NCBI RefSeq assembly: GCF_009372235.1
Contig: NZ_ML762925.1
Span: 54,638 to 118,637 of the forward strand
Length of the DNA: 64,000 nt
Direction of reading: 5' to 3'
Origin: Dickeya oryzae
GTDB lineage: Bacteria > Pseudomonadota > Gammaproteobacteria > Enterobacterales > Enterobacteriaceae
This document shows, piece after piece, positions 1 through 8,688 of this stretch. The position numbers were made by a program, and so were the translations under genes. The stretch's first letter is position 1; each line of letters starts with the position of its first letter. The notes below the pieces were generated by a model. It did not search any database. It had not been told where the DNA came from and saw only the letters and a program-made list of their open reading frames with translations.

Positions 1-148
1 GCGCCAGTGCCACAATCAACACCAGCATAAACAGCCCCAACCGCGCCAGTCGGTCTTGCCACAGCATCAATAGCACGTGGCTCAGTGCCGAGCGTGATAC
101 CGGCAGGGTGGACGGCGTATGCACTGAACGTTGTTGTGGCATATTCAT
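1..148 (-). CDS. ABC transporter permease, DppC/OppC-like (partial)
   Basis: Only the first 49 codons are inside the window; the rest lies beyond position 1. The visible N-terminus is a polar leader of about 35 residues followed by the start of a hydrophobic segment, the usual beginning of the second inner-membrane permease of a dipeptide/oligopeptide-type importer. Its ATG overlaps the stop of the preceding permease gene in an ATGA arrangement (145-148), so the two are translationally coupled and probably form the heterodimeric channel. Assignment rests mainly on position after a clear DppB-type gene. Confidence 0.7.
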   Translation of the reverse strand, partial: MNMPQQRSVHTPSTLPVSRSALSHVLLMLWQDRLARLGLFMLVLIVALA

Positions 149-1119
149 TGCCCACCCCCTAAGCGGATGCGTGGATCCACCACAGCGTACAGTACGTCTA
201 CCAGCAGGTTGATTACGCTAAACATCACCACCGTCATCATCAGGTAAGCCAGAATGACCGGGCGGTCCAACACGGCGATGGCGTCGATAATGAGCTTGCC
301 CATCCCCGGCCAGGCGTAAATCGTTTCGGTCACGACCGCAAAGGCAATCAACGACCCCAACTCCAGACCAATTACCGTAATCAGCGGTATCAGCGTATTT
401 TTCAGCACATGCACAAACAGGATGCGGCTTTCTGACAGCCCTTTGGCGCGGGCAAAACGCACATAATCCTGTTGCAGGCATTCCCGCACGCCTGCGCGGG
501 TCAGGCGAATAATCAATGAAATCTTGAATAGCGCCAGATTCAGCGCTGGCAACAGCAGGTGTTGCCAGCCATCGAGCGTCAGCAGACTCAGGGGAACGCC
601 TGCTACCGTTACCGTCTCACCCCGTCCTGACGACGGCAGCCAGCCGAGCTTCACGCTAAACAGCATGATCATCATCATGCCGATCCAAAATGTTGGCAGG
701 CTAAACCCCAGAATGGAGACCGTCATCACCGATTTTGCCGCCAGACTGTCTGGTCGCAGACCGGCGAACACCCCTAATGGGATACCCACCAGCAGCGACA
801 GCAAAAACGCCACCAGCGCCAGCTCCAGCGTGGCGGGCATCCGTTGCAAAATCAGGTGTAATGCGGGTTGATTAAAAATAAAGGAGTTACCCAAATCGCC
901 CTGCAAGGCATGGGTGACAAACAGCAGGTACTGCTGCCACAGGGTTTTATCCAGTCCGAAGGCACGGATCACCGCGTCACGCTCGGCAGGCGTCGCATTG
1001 CTGCCCAGCAGCAAATCTACCGGGTTGCCAACCAGATACACACCAGCGAACACCAACACTGACATGACCGCCAGCGTTATCAGGGTTTGCAAAAAGCGGC
1101 TGAGTAAAAAGCGGGCCAT
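145..1119 (-). CDS. ABC transporter permease, DppB/OppB-like
   Basis: A 324-residue inner-membrane permease of the binding-protein-dependent transport family. It starts with a transmembrane helix (residues about 8-30), has the usual periplasmic loop, and ends with the segment that contains the EAA-like cytoplasmic loop (around ARAKGLSESRI), which contacts the ATPase. Length is normal for DppB/OppB. It lies 40 bp downstream of a nucleoside hydrolase gene in a leftward operon whose binding protein is encoded first. No ATPase gene is visible; it presumably follows beyond position 1. The substrate cannot be told from the permease; the neighbours point to a nucleoside-like or N-glycosylated compound rather than a plain peptide. 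Confidence 0.9.
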   Translation of the reverse strand: MARFLLSRFLQTLITLAVMSVLVFAGVYLVGNPVDLLLGSNATPAERDAVIRAFGLDKTLWQQYLLFVTHALQGDLGNSFIFNQPALHLILQRMPATLELALVAFLLSLLVGIPLGVFAGLRPDSLAAKSVMTVSILGFSLPTFWIGMMMIMLFSVKLGWLPSSGRGETVTVAGVPLSLLTLDGWQHLLLPALNLALFKISLIIRLTRAGVRECLQQDYVRFARAKGLSESRILFVHVLKNTLIPLITVIGLELGSLIAFAVVTETIYAWPGMGKLIIDAIAVLDRPVILAYLMMTVVMFSVINLLVDVLYAVVDPRIRLGGGQ

Positions 1120-1159
1120 GACAAGTCCTTGTGGTTAGCAGTGACGATTACACAGGAAG

Positions 1160-2119
1160 CTACGGGGTATCCGCCCGGCCATAACGACTGAGCACCCGCA
1201 CCAGCAACGACAAAAAGCCGGGTTCATCTACCGACTGCATGACCTGCGCATTGGGTGCCTGCGACAGCTTGCCATAAAAATCCGCCCAGGTGTGCCCGGC
1301 GGTTTCACCGCAAACCGTCACCCCAACCCGCGCTTCACGACCGGCGAACAGTGACGGTTGCAGTAACCACGCTACCGTCGTTGCATCATGTATCGGGCCG
1401 CCTTCGCGCCCGAAGCGTGCCACATCACTGCGGTCAAACGCCTCCAGCAGACGCGCAATAGCCTGCCCCGGTAACCCGGCATCACGTTGCAATTGGGCGA
1501 TTTCCTGCTGGGTGATCAGCGCCTGAAAGGTCATATCCAACGGCATGATAACCAACGGTATACCGCTACTAAATACCCGGCTGGCAGCGTGGGGATCGGC
1601 ATACACATTGAATTCCGCCCACGGCATGCGATGACCGAGTACGCTAAACGCACAGCTCATGGTCACCACCTGGCGAATGCCCCGCGCCACATCCGGATGT
1701 TGGACCAACGCCAGCGCCAGATTGGTCATCGGCCCGATGGCGCAAAAAGTGATTGGGTTGTGTTCCTGTGCCGCCTGCCGCGCGGTACGCACGATAAACT
1801 CCACCGCGTGCTCCTGCATCGTGGCCGGACACTCGCCCCCCGGCACCAGCGCATCGCTGAACGCGCCGATATGAACATACTTGCCATAACGCTGTGGACC
1901 AACCAGCGGCTTTTCCGCGCCGCCGAAGACCGGCACATCGATACGGCCAGACAACGCCACGATCCGCCGGGCGTTCGCCAGCGCATGTTGCAATGCCACA
2001 TTGCCAGCTACTACGGTGATACCCAGCACGTCCAGCTCCGGTGAAGCCAACGCCAGCCATAACGCAATCGCGTCATCGACGCCGGGGTCGGTATCAATGA
2101 TAATTCGCTGACGTGTCAT
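1160..2119 (-). CDS. nucleoside hydrolase, IUNH/Rih family
   Basis: A 319-residue member of the inosine-uridine preferring nucleoside hydrolase family, which cleaves the N-glycosidic bond of ribonucleosides to base and ribose. The calcium/ribose site motif DTDPGVDD is at residues 9-16, the AEFN segment at about 168-171, and the conserved HD pair (H244, D245 in GPIHDATTVA) near the C-terminus. One oddity: the normally Gly-rich MGGA loop reads M-S-C-A here (S155, C156), while the neighbouring paralogue keeps MGGA, so its specificity or activity may differ. The start overlaps the stop of the next gene upstream by four bases (ATGA). No signal peptide, so it is cytoplasmic and acts after import. 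Confidence 0.9.
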   Translation of the reverse strand: MTRQRIIIDTDPGVDDAIALWLALASPELDVLGITVVAGNVALQHALANARRIVALSGRIDVPVFGGAEKPLVGPQRYGKYVHIGAFSDALVPGGECPATMQEHAVEFIVRTARQAAQEHNPITFCAIGPMTNLALALVQHPDVARGIRQVVTMSCAFSVLGHRMPWAEFNVYADPHAASRVFSSGIPLVIMPLDMTFQALITQQEIAQLQRDAGLPGQAIARLLEAFDRSDVARFGREGGPIHDATTVAWLLQPSLFAGREARVGVTVCGETAGHTWADFYGKLSQAPNAQVMQSVDEPGFLSLLVRVLSRYGRADTP

Positions 2120-3141
2120 CGTGTCATTCCATGAGCTGAAGGCATGTTATCGATTGAAAACCGGTTATCGGTCGAAGGCGTGTCATACGCTGAAAACGTT
2201 TCATAAGCTGAAAACAAGTGGCAGAACAAGCGGATGACCTCATCGACCTCCACGCCTGTCACCACGTCAACATTTGGCGTCAGGCCAGATTTGCCGTAAA
2301 GATCCATCACGCTCTGCCCCATACACAGTTCACTCTGATGCTCCACCAGTATCCGTGCCCGCTCAGTGCGAAACAGCTCGGGGCGCAGTAACCAGGCAAT
2401 CACCAGCGGGTCATGCAACGGTCCACCACGAGAGCCGTAACGTTTGATGTCATTACGATCCCAGAAGGCCATCAGTTGACGCAGCGGGTCGCGTAATCGT
2501 CCGGCATGGGCAACCAGCTCATGAACGCGTTCCGGCGTCAGGATCACCTGATGCGTAGCATCCAGTGGTAACAGCGTCATCGGTACGCCCTGAGAAAAAA
2601 CGATGTGTGCCGCGTGTGGGTCAGCCAGCAGGTTAAATTCCGACGTCATGGTACGGTTACCCAGCGCCCGGCAGGCACCGCCCATCGAAACAATCCGCTC
2701 AATACCTGCGGCGATATCAGGCGCGATGCTGAACGCGCTGGCCAGATTCGTCATCGGCCCCAGCGAACACAGTGTGATTCGCTCGCCACACTGCGCCGCC
2801 GCACGGCAACGAGCGATGATAAAGTTAACCGCATGCTGCGGTTCCTCGGTTTTACGCGGCGCGGGAAAATCGCTGTCACCCAGCCCATGCTGACCATGAA
2901 ACTGGCCGTGGATAGGTTCACGTAACAACGGCTGCCAGCAACCGGCAAACACCGGAATATCGGTACGCCCACCCAGCTCAACTATCTGCAACGCATTACG
3001 CAGCGTGTTGGGTAACGGCTGATTGCCATTCACGACGGTAATGCCCTGAATCGACAATTGTGGCGCGACAAACGCGCTCAGTAGTGCCAGCGCATCATCA
3101 ATACCAGGATCACAATCGATAATAACGGGAATGGACCTCAC
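2116..3141 (-). CDS. nucleoside hydrolase, IUNH/Rih family (second copy)
   Basis: A 341-residue nucleoside hydrolase. It has the DCDPGIDD motif (residues 9-16), an intact MGGA loop (about 153-156), SEFN (167-170) and the HD pair H243/D244, so it should be catalytically competent. It is clearly diverged from the hydrolase encoded next to it, so the pair is not a recent duplication. The last ~30 residues form an unusual low-complexity tail (repeats like FSAYxT) encoded by a degenerate tandem repeat around 2140-2210; this lies beyond the normal family end and may be a recent extension. Start and stop both overlap neighbours by four bases, so translation is coupled through the operon. Confidence 0.9.
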   Translation of the reverse strand: MRSIPVIIDCDPGIDDALALLSAFVAPQLSIQGITVVNGNQPLPNTLRNALQIVELGGRTDIPVFAGCWQPLLREPIHGQFHGQHGLGDSDFPAPRKTEEPQHAVNFIIARCRAAAQCGERITLCSLGPMTNLASAFSIAPDIAAGIERIVSMGGACRALGNRTMTSEFNLLADPHAAHIVFSQGVPMTLLPLDATHQVILTPERVHELVAHAGRLRDPLRQLMAFWDRNDIKRYGSRGGPLHDPLVIAWLLRPELFRTERARILVEHQSELCMGQSVMDLYGKSGLTPNVDVVTGVEVDEVIRLFCHLFSAYETFSAYDTPSTDNRFSIDNMPSAHGMTR

Positions 3142-4022
3142 AATGCGCCCACCTCTTTTAACACGCTGGCTATCTCATCGCGGGCGTGATGCGTTAACGG
3201 CTGTTGCGGCGCAATCGGATTGCCAACGGCAAACCCCTGCATTTCCAGCGCTGCCTTAATACAGGCGGCCACGGAGTATTTGGCAAAAATTTCGTTTACC
3301 CGCCACAACGGACGTTGCAGCTCCATCGCCCGCGACCAGTCGCCTTGCTTAGCCGCGTCATACAAGGCCAGGCTTTGTCGCGGAACGATACAGGCCGGGC
3401 CCGCCATCCAGCCGACGCCACCAATCAACATTACACAAGCGGGAATATGGGCAGAGGCGGAGAAAACCTGCATGCGACCACCGGTACGCTCCATGATCGA
3501 TAACAACCGGCCAGTATTGGTAGAGGCATCCTTAATGTAGCGAATGTTATCCACATGGCTTAAGCGCTCAATCACCGGAAGGCTCAGATCGGTGCGTTGA
3601 AATTGTGGGTTGGTGTACAACACTACCGGTGTGGGATGGGCGGCAGCGGCAATAGCCCGGAAGTAACTCTCTACACCGGCATCGGTCAGCGGGAAATAGG
3701 CTTCCAGTATCGCCAGAATACCGTCAACACCCAGTTCCAGGTAGGTACGCGTCTGCGCGACCGCATCCTGAATCGTTGTCGCTGCCACACCGGCTATCAC
3801 CGGTACCCGGCCACGCGCAGCCTCTATCACGGTACTAACTACATCAACGCGTTGTTTTTGCGTCAGATACGCGAACTCACCGGTGCTGCCAAGCGGCGTC
3901 AGACCGTGTACACCACTACTGATAAGGTGTTCGACCAGTTCAGCGAGGACAACGCGGTCCACCTCGCCATTCGCTTTTATCGGTGAAACCAGATAGGGAA
4001 ATACGCCGAAGAATCCGCTCAT
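3138..4022 (-). CDS. DapA/NanA-type aldolase-lyase (DHDPS family)
   Basis: A 294-residue TIM-barrel protein of the dihydrodipicolinate synthase / N-acetylneuraminate lyase family. These enzymes form a Schiff base with a 2-oxo acid and make or break C-C bonds. Visible signatures are GSTGE (residues 45-49), Tyr136 (in LYTNP) and the Schiff-base Lys164 (in YIKDAS). The ATG at 4022 was chosen over an in-frame start at 4061 because AGGA lies a suitable distance upstream and the protein then begins where the family usually does. Housekeeping DapA is unlikely because the gene sits in a catabolic transport operon; it probably acts on a 2-oxo acid released from the imported compound. The exact reaction is unknown. 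Confidence 0.88.
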   Translation of the reverse strand: MSGFFGVFPYLVSPIKANGEVDRVVLAELVEHLISSGVHGLTPLGSTGEFAYLTQKQRVDVVSTVIEAARGRVPVIAGVAATTIQDAVAQTRTYLELGVDGILAILEAYFPLTDAGVESYFRAIAAAAHPTPVVLYTNPQFQRTDLSLPVIERLSHVDNIRYIKDASTNTGRLLSIMERTGGRMQVFSASAHIPACVMLIGGVGWMAGPACIVPRQSLALYDAAKQGDWSRAMELQRPLWRVNEIFAKYSVAACIKAALEMQGFAVGNPIAPQQPLTHHARDEIASVLKEVGAL

Positions 4023-4049
4023 GGAGTGATCCTGAAGGTTGCAGGCTGG

Positions 4050-4078
4050 GTGTCCCGCCACGGAATGCAGCGGGACAC
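4050..4078 (-). promoter_or_regulatory. intercistronic hairpin after the binding-protein gene
   Basis: A perfect 9-bp inverted repeat (GTGTCCCGC and GCGGGACAC, 11-base loop) lies between the binding-protein gene and the aldolase gene. No T-run follows on the transcribed strand, so it is not a classical full terminator. Hairpins in this place commonly protect the upstream mRNA or cause partial termination, giving more binding protein than membrane subunits. Role inferred. Confidence 0.6.
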
Positions 4079-4164
4079 GGCCTGATGGGAGAACCCTGGT
4101 GTTAACGTAAAAATCGCACTACATTTTTCTATCCACCACCAGTATCGGGTGAAACACTCACCGT

Positions 4165-5703
4165 TTACTGTTTGTGAACAAAATAGGGCAATGTGTAGCC
4201 GTCTGTGCGGCCCACGTAGCTATAGCCTTTTTTCATTGCCCAGGTATTGGAAAGAAACAGCAGTGGGATCACCCCTTGCTCTTTCATCGCCAATTCGCTT
4301 GCCTGCTGCAACAGTGCATCGCGTTGCTGTTCATTCAGCGTGGCGCGAGCCTGACTCAGCAGCTTGTCAAATTCAGGATTGGAATACCGCCCCCGATTCC
4401 CCTGCCCGGCATTCGGGCCAAAGGTTTCCAGCAACGGCCCCAACACACCGGACGCCTCGCCGGTTTCGATCGCCGCCCCACCCATCACCAGGCTGAACTC
4501 ACGCTGCGCCGCCTTGGCGAAGTAGACGTTGCCGGGCATGGTGACCACCTCGGTCTTGATACCCGCCTGCGTGAACATCTGCCCTAAGGCCTGCGCAATT
4601 TTGGCGTCGTTGGGGTAACGATCGTTTGAAGCATGGAACGTCAGGGTAAACCCGTTCGGGTAGCCTGCCGCCGTCAGTTTTTGTTTTGCCTGTTTCAGGT
4701 CATAAACCGGTGCGGGTATGTGGGCGGAATAACCCGGATACCCTTTCGGTACTAGCTGTGACGACGCCAGACCCTGACCGTCGAGAATGCGCTCTACCAA
4801 TGCGTCACGGTTGATAGCCAACGACATCGCCTGACGTACTGCCACGTTTCGCAGCGGGTTTTTACCGTCATCACCTTTCGCGAACGGCGATATCTCTCTG
4901 TCCTGATCCGGATGCAGATACAAAATGCGGTTACCCGGTACTGATTCGGTCACAAACGCCTGTTGACGGGCAATCGTGGCGCGATCCGCCGTTGGTACGC
5001 TTTCTATCATGTCCACATCACCGGAGAGCAACGCGGCGATACGGGCACTGCTGTTTTTGATGACGCGCAGCGTAACGGTGTCCCACTCGGCTTTGCCGCC
5101 CCAATAATGATCGTTTCGGCTCAACACCACCTTGTCATCCGGGGTATAGGAGACAAATTTGAACGGGCCGGTACCAATCACGTCTTTACCGCTGTTCAAT
5201 ACCTCTGTCGGCTGGTCAGCCAAACGAGCCGGTAGAATAGCGATACGGCTTAAATTGTTGAGCAACAGCGCCGCCGGGCCTTTGGTTTTGATTTCAACCG
5301 TCAGCGGATTGATTTCACGGATCTCGCTGATATCCGCCACGTAAGGGGTATAGGCACTGGGGCTATTTTTCGCCGCTAGCGCGACGCGTTTCACACTGGC
5401 TACCACATCCCGGGCGCTAAAATCGGTGCCATCATGAAATTTGACGTTGGGTCGCAGTGCAAACTGCCAGGTGGTATCGTCAATGGCTTTCCACGACACC
5501 GCCAGAGCAGGAACAATCTGTTGTTTTTCGTTTTGGTTAACCAGCCCATCAAATAGATTACGGGCCATGGCGCTGTTCGCACCGCCGACATAAAACTGCG
5601 GATCCATCGAGGTCGTGGATGACGCCAGTCCAATTGTCAAATCTGCTGCCTGCGCGATGGGCATCAGCGTCATCAAACCGGCAGCAAACAACATTCCTTT
5701 CAT
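4165..5703 (-). CDS. ABC transporter substrate-binding protein, family 5 (DppA/OppA type)
   Basis: A 512-residue periplasmic binding protein. A Sec signal peptide ends at AQA|AD (about residue 20), and the mature part has the SBP_bac_5 layout, with the segment around WQFALRPNVKFHDG typical of the family. It captures the substrate in the periplasm for the permeases encoded downstream. The ATG at 5703 was preferred over an upstream one because AAAGGAG lies just before it and the signal peptide then begins with Met-Lys. First gene of the leftward operon; divergent from a LysR gene. The family takes peptides but also opines, nickel, sugars and nucleoside conjugates, so the ligand is open. Confidence 0.93.
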   Translation of the reverse strand: MKGMLFAAGLMTLMPIAQAADLTIGLASSTTSMDPQFYVGGANSAMARNLFDGLVNQNEKQQIVPALAVSWKAIDDTTWQFALRPNVKFHDGTDFSARDVVASVKRVALAAKNSPSAYTPYVADISEIREINPLTVEIKTKGPAALLLNNLSRIAILPARLADQPTEVLNSGKDVIGTGPFKFVSYTPDDKVVLSRNDHYWGGKAEWDTVTLRVIKNSSARIAALLSGDVDMIESVPTADRATIARQQAFVTESVPGNRILYLHPDQDREISPFAKGDDGKNPLRNVAVRQAMSLAINRDALVERILDGQGLASSQLVPKGYPGYSAHIPAPVYDLKQAKQKLTAAGYPNGFTLTFHASNDRYPNDAKIAQALGQMFTQAGIKTEVVTMPGNVYFAKAAQREFSLVMGGAAIETGEASGVLGPLLETFGPNAGQGNRGRYSNPEFDKLLSQARATLNEQQRDALLQQASELAMKEQGVIPLLFLSNTWAMKKGYSYVGRTDGYTLPYFVHKQ

Positions 5704-5869
5704 GGTTACTCCTTTAGATTCAGATCCATCTCGCATTCGTATTTATCACGTTTTGCTCAAACCTATGACAAACTGTAACCTTGCAGATGGAGTCTACGTG
5801 TTGATTAAAATAATTAAAAATCGCATTTTGTACCGAATACATAAATAAACATTATGATTGGTAACATCT
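5704..5869. promoter_or_regulatory. divergent control region (transport operon / LysR gene)
   Basis: An AT-rich 166-bp region between the leftward binding-protein gene and the rightward LysR gene. LysR regulators usually bind and control such divergent regions, so the operon promoter and regulator promoter should both be here. I do not see a single convincing T-N11-A box or -35/-10 pair. Confidence 0.5.
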
Positions 5870-6760
5870 ATGAGCCGTATCAACTTAAGGCAGGTTGAAG
5901 CATTCCATAAAGTGATTTTGACGGGTGGCATCACACAGGCCGCCAACATCATGAATATTACCCAACCGGCGGTTAGCCGCCTGATTAAGGATTTTGAATA
6001 CGCGGTTAAACTCAAGCTGTTTGACAGGGATGGTCGCGGGTTGGAACCCCGGGAAGAGGCGCTTAAGCTTTTTCGTGAAATAGAGCGGCTCTATCTGGGA
6101 CTGGATCACATTCTGCGGGTGGCGGACGATATCCGGCACGCTAAAGGCAGTGTCCTGCGCATTGGTGCGGTGTCCGCGCTAGCCAATCTGTGTACCGAAC
6201 GTATTTTCCCGTCGATGCTGAAAAAATACCCGGACGTGGCGCTGTCGATGGATGTGGAAAGTACATTATCGATCACCGAAATGGTGCTCAGTAATCAATA
6301 CGACATTGGTTTTATCAACAGTACACCGGCCATCAAAGGGTTGCAGGCTGAACTGCTGGGCGTTGCGCATGCGGTTGCCGTTGTCGCCCCCGGCCACCCA
6401 CTGGCGGAACGTACCGGCATTATTCTGGACGACCTGAACTACCACCGTTCGATACTGCCGGGGCGTAAAACCGTGTTACGTGAGCAACTGGCGCAGGCTA
6501 TCACCGCGCAAGACATCGTATTGCAAAGCCCAATTGAAACCTCGCTGCGCCACTGTTGTGTCATGGCAGGTACCGGGTTGGGGGTCGGCATTGTCGATGC
6601 CATTACCGCCCGCACCAGCGAAGCCCAGCTTTTGATCAAACCGTTTGAACCCAAAATCGATGTTGCCTATATGGCGATTTTCCCGCCTCAGCATGCCCGC
6701 AGCCTGCTGGTTGAGGAGGTCGTTGGCGCTATCCGCACCCTGATTAACGAGAGCGCATAA
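5870..6760 (+). CDS. LysR-family transcriptional regulator, OccR/NocR-like
   Basis: A 296-residue LysR-type regulator. The N-terminal winged helix-turn-helix (about residues 4-62; the ITQAANIMNITQPAVSRLIKDFE region) resembles the opine regulators OccR/NocR, and the remainder is a periplasmic-binding-protein-like effector domain. The ATG at 5870 was chosen; a TTG four codons upstream is also open, but neither has a strong ribosome binding site. Being divergent from the binding-protein operon, it most likely activates that operon in response to the imported compound or a breakdown product. The OccR/NocR resemblance suggests an amino-acid-like or opine-like effector, which is inference. Confidence 0.9.
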   Translation: MSRINLRQVEAFHKVILTGGITQAANIMNITQPAVSRLIKDFEYAVKLKLFDRDGRGLEPREEALKLFREIERLYLGLDHILRVADDIRHAKGSVLRIGAVSALANLCTERIFPSMLKKYPDVALSMDVESTLSITEMVLSNQYDIGFINSTPAIKGLQAELLGVAHAVAVVAPGHPLAERTGIILDDLNYHRSILPGRKTVLREQLAQAITAQDIVLQSPIETSLRHCCVMAGTGLGVGIVDAITARTSEAQLLIKPFEPKIDVAYMAIFPPQHARSLLVEEVVGAIRTLINESA

Positions 6761-6972
6761 AGAGCGCATAAGCGGTGTCGCCTCTATAGTGGTTGTCATC
6801 ATAGCGCCATCTGTACGCGACACGATGTGACCAGGCATCACACGCTGAACCACCTGGCAACGACTTATCTTGAAACGATTTATCTTGATAACAGATAGCC
6901 GTGAAAACGCTCGCCTTGCGACAATGGCACTGTCACCCATACCCCGACAGCCCCCTTTGATGGAATCGCGCT

Positions 6973-7752
6973 ATGACACGCAACGTTATGATACGTAAAA
7001 AGTACCTTATCGGTTTGATCGTTACGTTATTGTTGGTCGCCCTGCTGCTCTATTTCTGGCAACCTTTCGCCCGGCGCGGTAACGGTAATGCCTTGTGGCA
7101 GTTCGTCAGTCAACAGTGCGTTCCCAACCAGCAGAACAACCACTCGCCCGCCCCTTGTCTGGATGTCAATCTGCAAGGTCATTACGCCCTGTTCAAAGAC
7201 CGGCGCGGCCCGTATCACAATCTGCTGATCCCAACCGACCGTATCAGCGGAATTGAAAGCCCGTTACTGTTGCAACCCGGCACACCGGCCTGGTTTGCCG
7301 CCGCCTGGAGTTACCGCGACAGGCTATCGAGCCAGATGGGTAAACCGATCAGCGACGATAAGCTGGGGCTGGCGATCAATTCACTGTATGGCCGCACACA
7401 AGGCCAGTTGCATATTCATATTTCCTGCCTGAAACCCGAGGTTTACCAAACGCTGCGCACCCAAAATGCACACATCGGCTACGACTGGGTCGCCCTTGGT
7501 CAGCCACTGCTGGAGCACGACTATCTGGCCACCAGGCTCAACGGCAGCGACCTGACGCGTTCCGACCCGTTCAAGTTGCTCAATCAATATGTACAGGCCC
7601 GTGGGGACAACATGGAAAACTACGGTCTGGCGCTCACCGCCAACGCGCAGGGCGAACTGATCCTGCTGGCAGTACGGCGTGACTTTATCGGCCTGTTCAA
7701 TCGGGGTTCTGCGGAAGAAATTCTGGATGTGAGCTGCGCGCTGGCGCAGTAA
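6973..7752 (+). CDS. cdh: CDP-diacylglycerol pyrophosphatase
   Basis: A 259-residue protein matching enterobacterial Cdh along its length, including CVPNQQ, LINSxxGRTQ and the HIHIS motif (about residue 150), which is a HIT-like histidine motif. It hydrolyses CDP-diacylglycerol to phosphatidate and CMP. An N-terminal hydrophobic helix (about residues 11-28) anchors it in the inner membrane. Stands alone in its orientation. The ATG at 6973 is the first; one five codons on is possible. Confidence 0.92.
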   Translation: MTRNVMIRKKYLIGLIVTLLLVALLLYFWQPFARRGNGNALWQFVSQQCVPNQQNNHSPAPCLDVNLQGHYALFKDRRGPYHNLLIPTDRISGIESPLLLQPGTPAWFAAAWSYRDRLSSQMGKPISDDKLGLAINSLYGRTQGQLHIHISCLKPEVYQTLRTQNAHIGYDWVALGQPLLEHDYLATRLNGSDLTRSDPFKLLNQYVQARGDNMENYGLALTANAQGELILLAVRRDFIGLFNRGSAEEILDVSCALAQ

Positions 7753-7901
7753 CGCTGAAGTGGCGGTGAAGCGGGATACACCGCATCAATAATTACCCTG
7801 TTAACGAGTCCCGGCCGGGCATCGCACCTGTTCTCTGCATCAGGCAAAAAACAGACGATGACCAGCCGGGGGAATAAGGGGGCCAGCCCGAGAATACCGT
7901 T

Positions 7902-7928
7902 TCAGTTATCTGTTCACACTATAACTGA
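7902..7928. terminator. 8-bp inverted repeat, possible bidirectional terminator
   Basis: TCAGTTAT and ATAACTGA (11-base loop) lie between the convergent ends of cdh and the Lys-rich gene. The stem is AT-rich and weak, so a terminator role is only plausible. Confidence 0.35.
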
Positions 7929-7971
7929 CTCCCTTCAGTGGCTGGCATAATGCTTTTCTAATTAATAAATA

Positions 7972-8364
7972 CTATTCTGTTTTAGCCGGGTTTGATATTG
8001 TCGGTGTCGATTCTTTTTTCTCATCGGTGGTATTTTTCTTTTTCTCTGCGGTTATTTTATGCTCCGCTGTTTTTTCTTTTCCCGCTTTTTCTGCTGCCGT
8101 TTTTTCTTTTTCCTCTGTCGTAACTTTTTTATGCGTCACTTTTTTATCGCTATGCTTATTGAGCGATTTATCCGTTGCTGTTTGCTGCGCCGTTAGCGCT
8201 TTGTTGTTCGCCTCCTGACTCGCTGTAGCGTTTGCGACGGGTGTGGTTTTCACTTCCGCGCTAGTGGCCGTTCCGGTTACCGGTTTGGCGCTCACTTCAG
8301 TGGATGCAGCGTGAGCGTAAGAAGCAGCCAGGATAACGCCTAAAAACAGAGGTTTCATATTCAT
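7972..8364 (-). CDS. exported Lys/Thr/Glu-rich low-complexity protein
   Basis: A 130-residue protein with a clear signal peptide (cleavage after AHA, about residue 19). The mature part is almost entirely Lys, Thr, Glu, Ala and Ser with repeated TEEKEKTAAEK-like runs, and is predicted to be disordered. AAAGGA precedes the ATG. The composition recalls the acid-shock protein Asr and other charged periplasmic proteins, but I cannot align it to Asr, so no function is assigned. Its isolated position and AT-rich upstream region fit a single-gene, possibly stress-induced unit. Confidence 0.7.
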   Translation of the reverse strand: MNMKPLFLGVILAASYAHAASTEVSAKPVTGTATSAEVKTTPVANATASQEANNKALTAQQTATDKSLNKHSDKKVTHKKVTTEEKEKTAAEKAGKEKTAEHKITAEKKKNTTDEKKESTPTISNPAKTE

Positions 8365-8688
8365 TATGAATTTCCTTTAACAAGTCATTTGCGATTAACC
8401 AGACATAACGTTTTATATTCTGGTTAATAACCGAAGCGTTCAGGTAACCGCCTCGTGAGTGATTAAAGCAAAGCTGGAAATAAAAAGAATATGGAATACT
8501 CCTAGAAATCACCAGACTCATCCGACCTGATTATTTTATATTCTCCTCCCTGCCGGGATAAATACCCTGTGCGTTGTTTGTTTTATGCAATTCCTACTCT
8601 CACGCAGTGGATAAACCCGCTACCTAGCTCAGGGTTATTCATAGCCAATCGATTGGATGCCAGCAATATCGTGGATAAGATAAAAAGA
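8365..8688. other. 324-bp intergenic region
   Basis: Holds the upstream region of the Lys-rich gene and the 3' flank of the metI-like gene. No gene of more than a few codons, no clear terminator and no recognisable operator were seen. Confidence 0.5.

Noticed and set aside
5858..5869. TTG start four codons before the LysR ATG
   Set aside because: Adds residues absent from the family; ATG 5870 gives the usual N-terminus.
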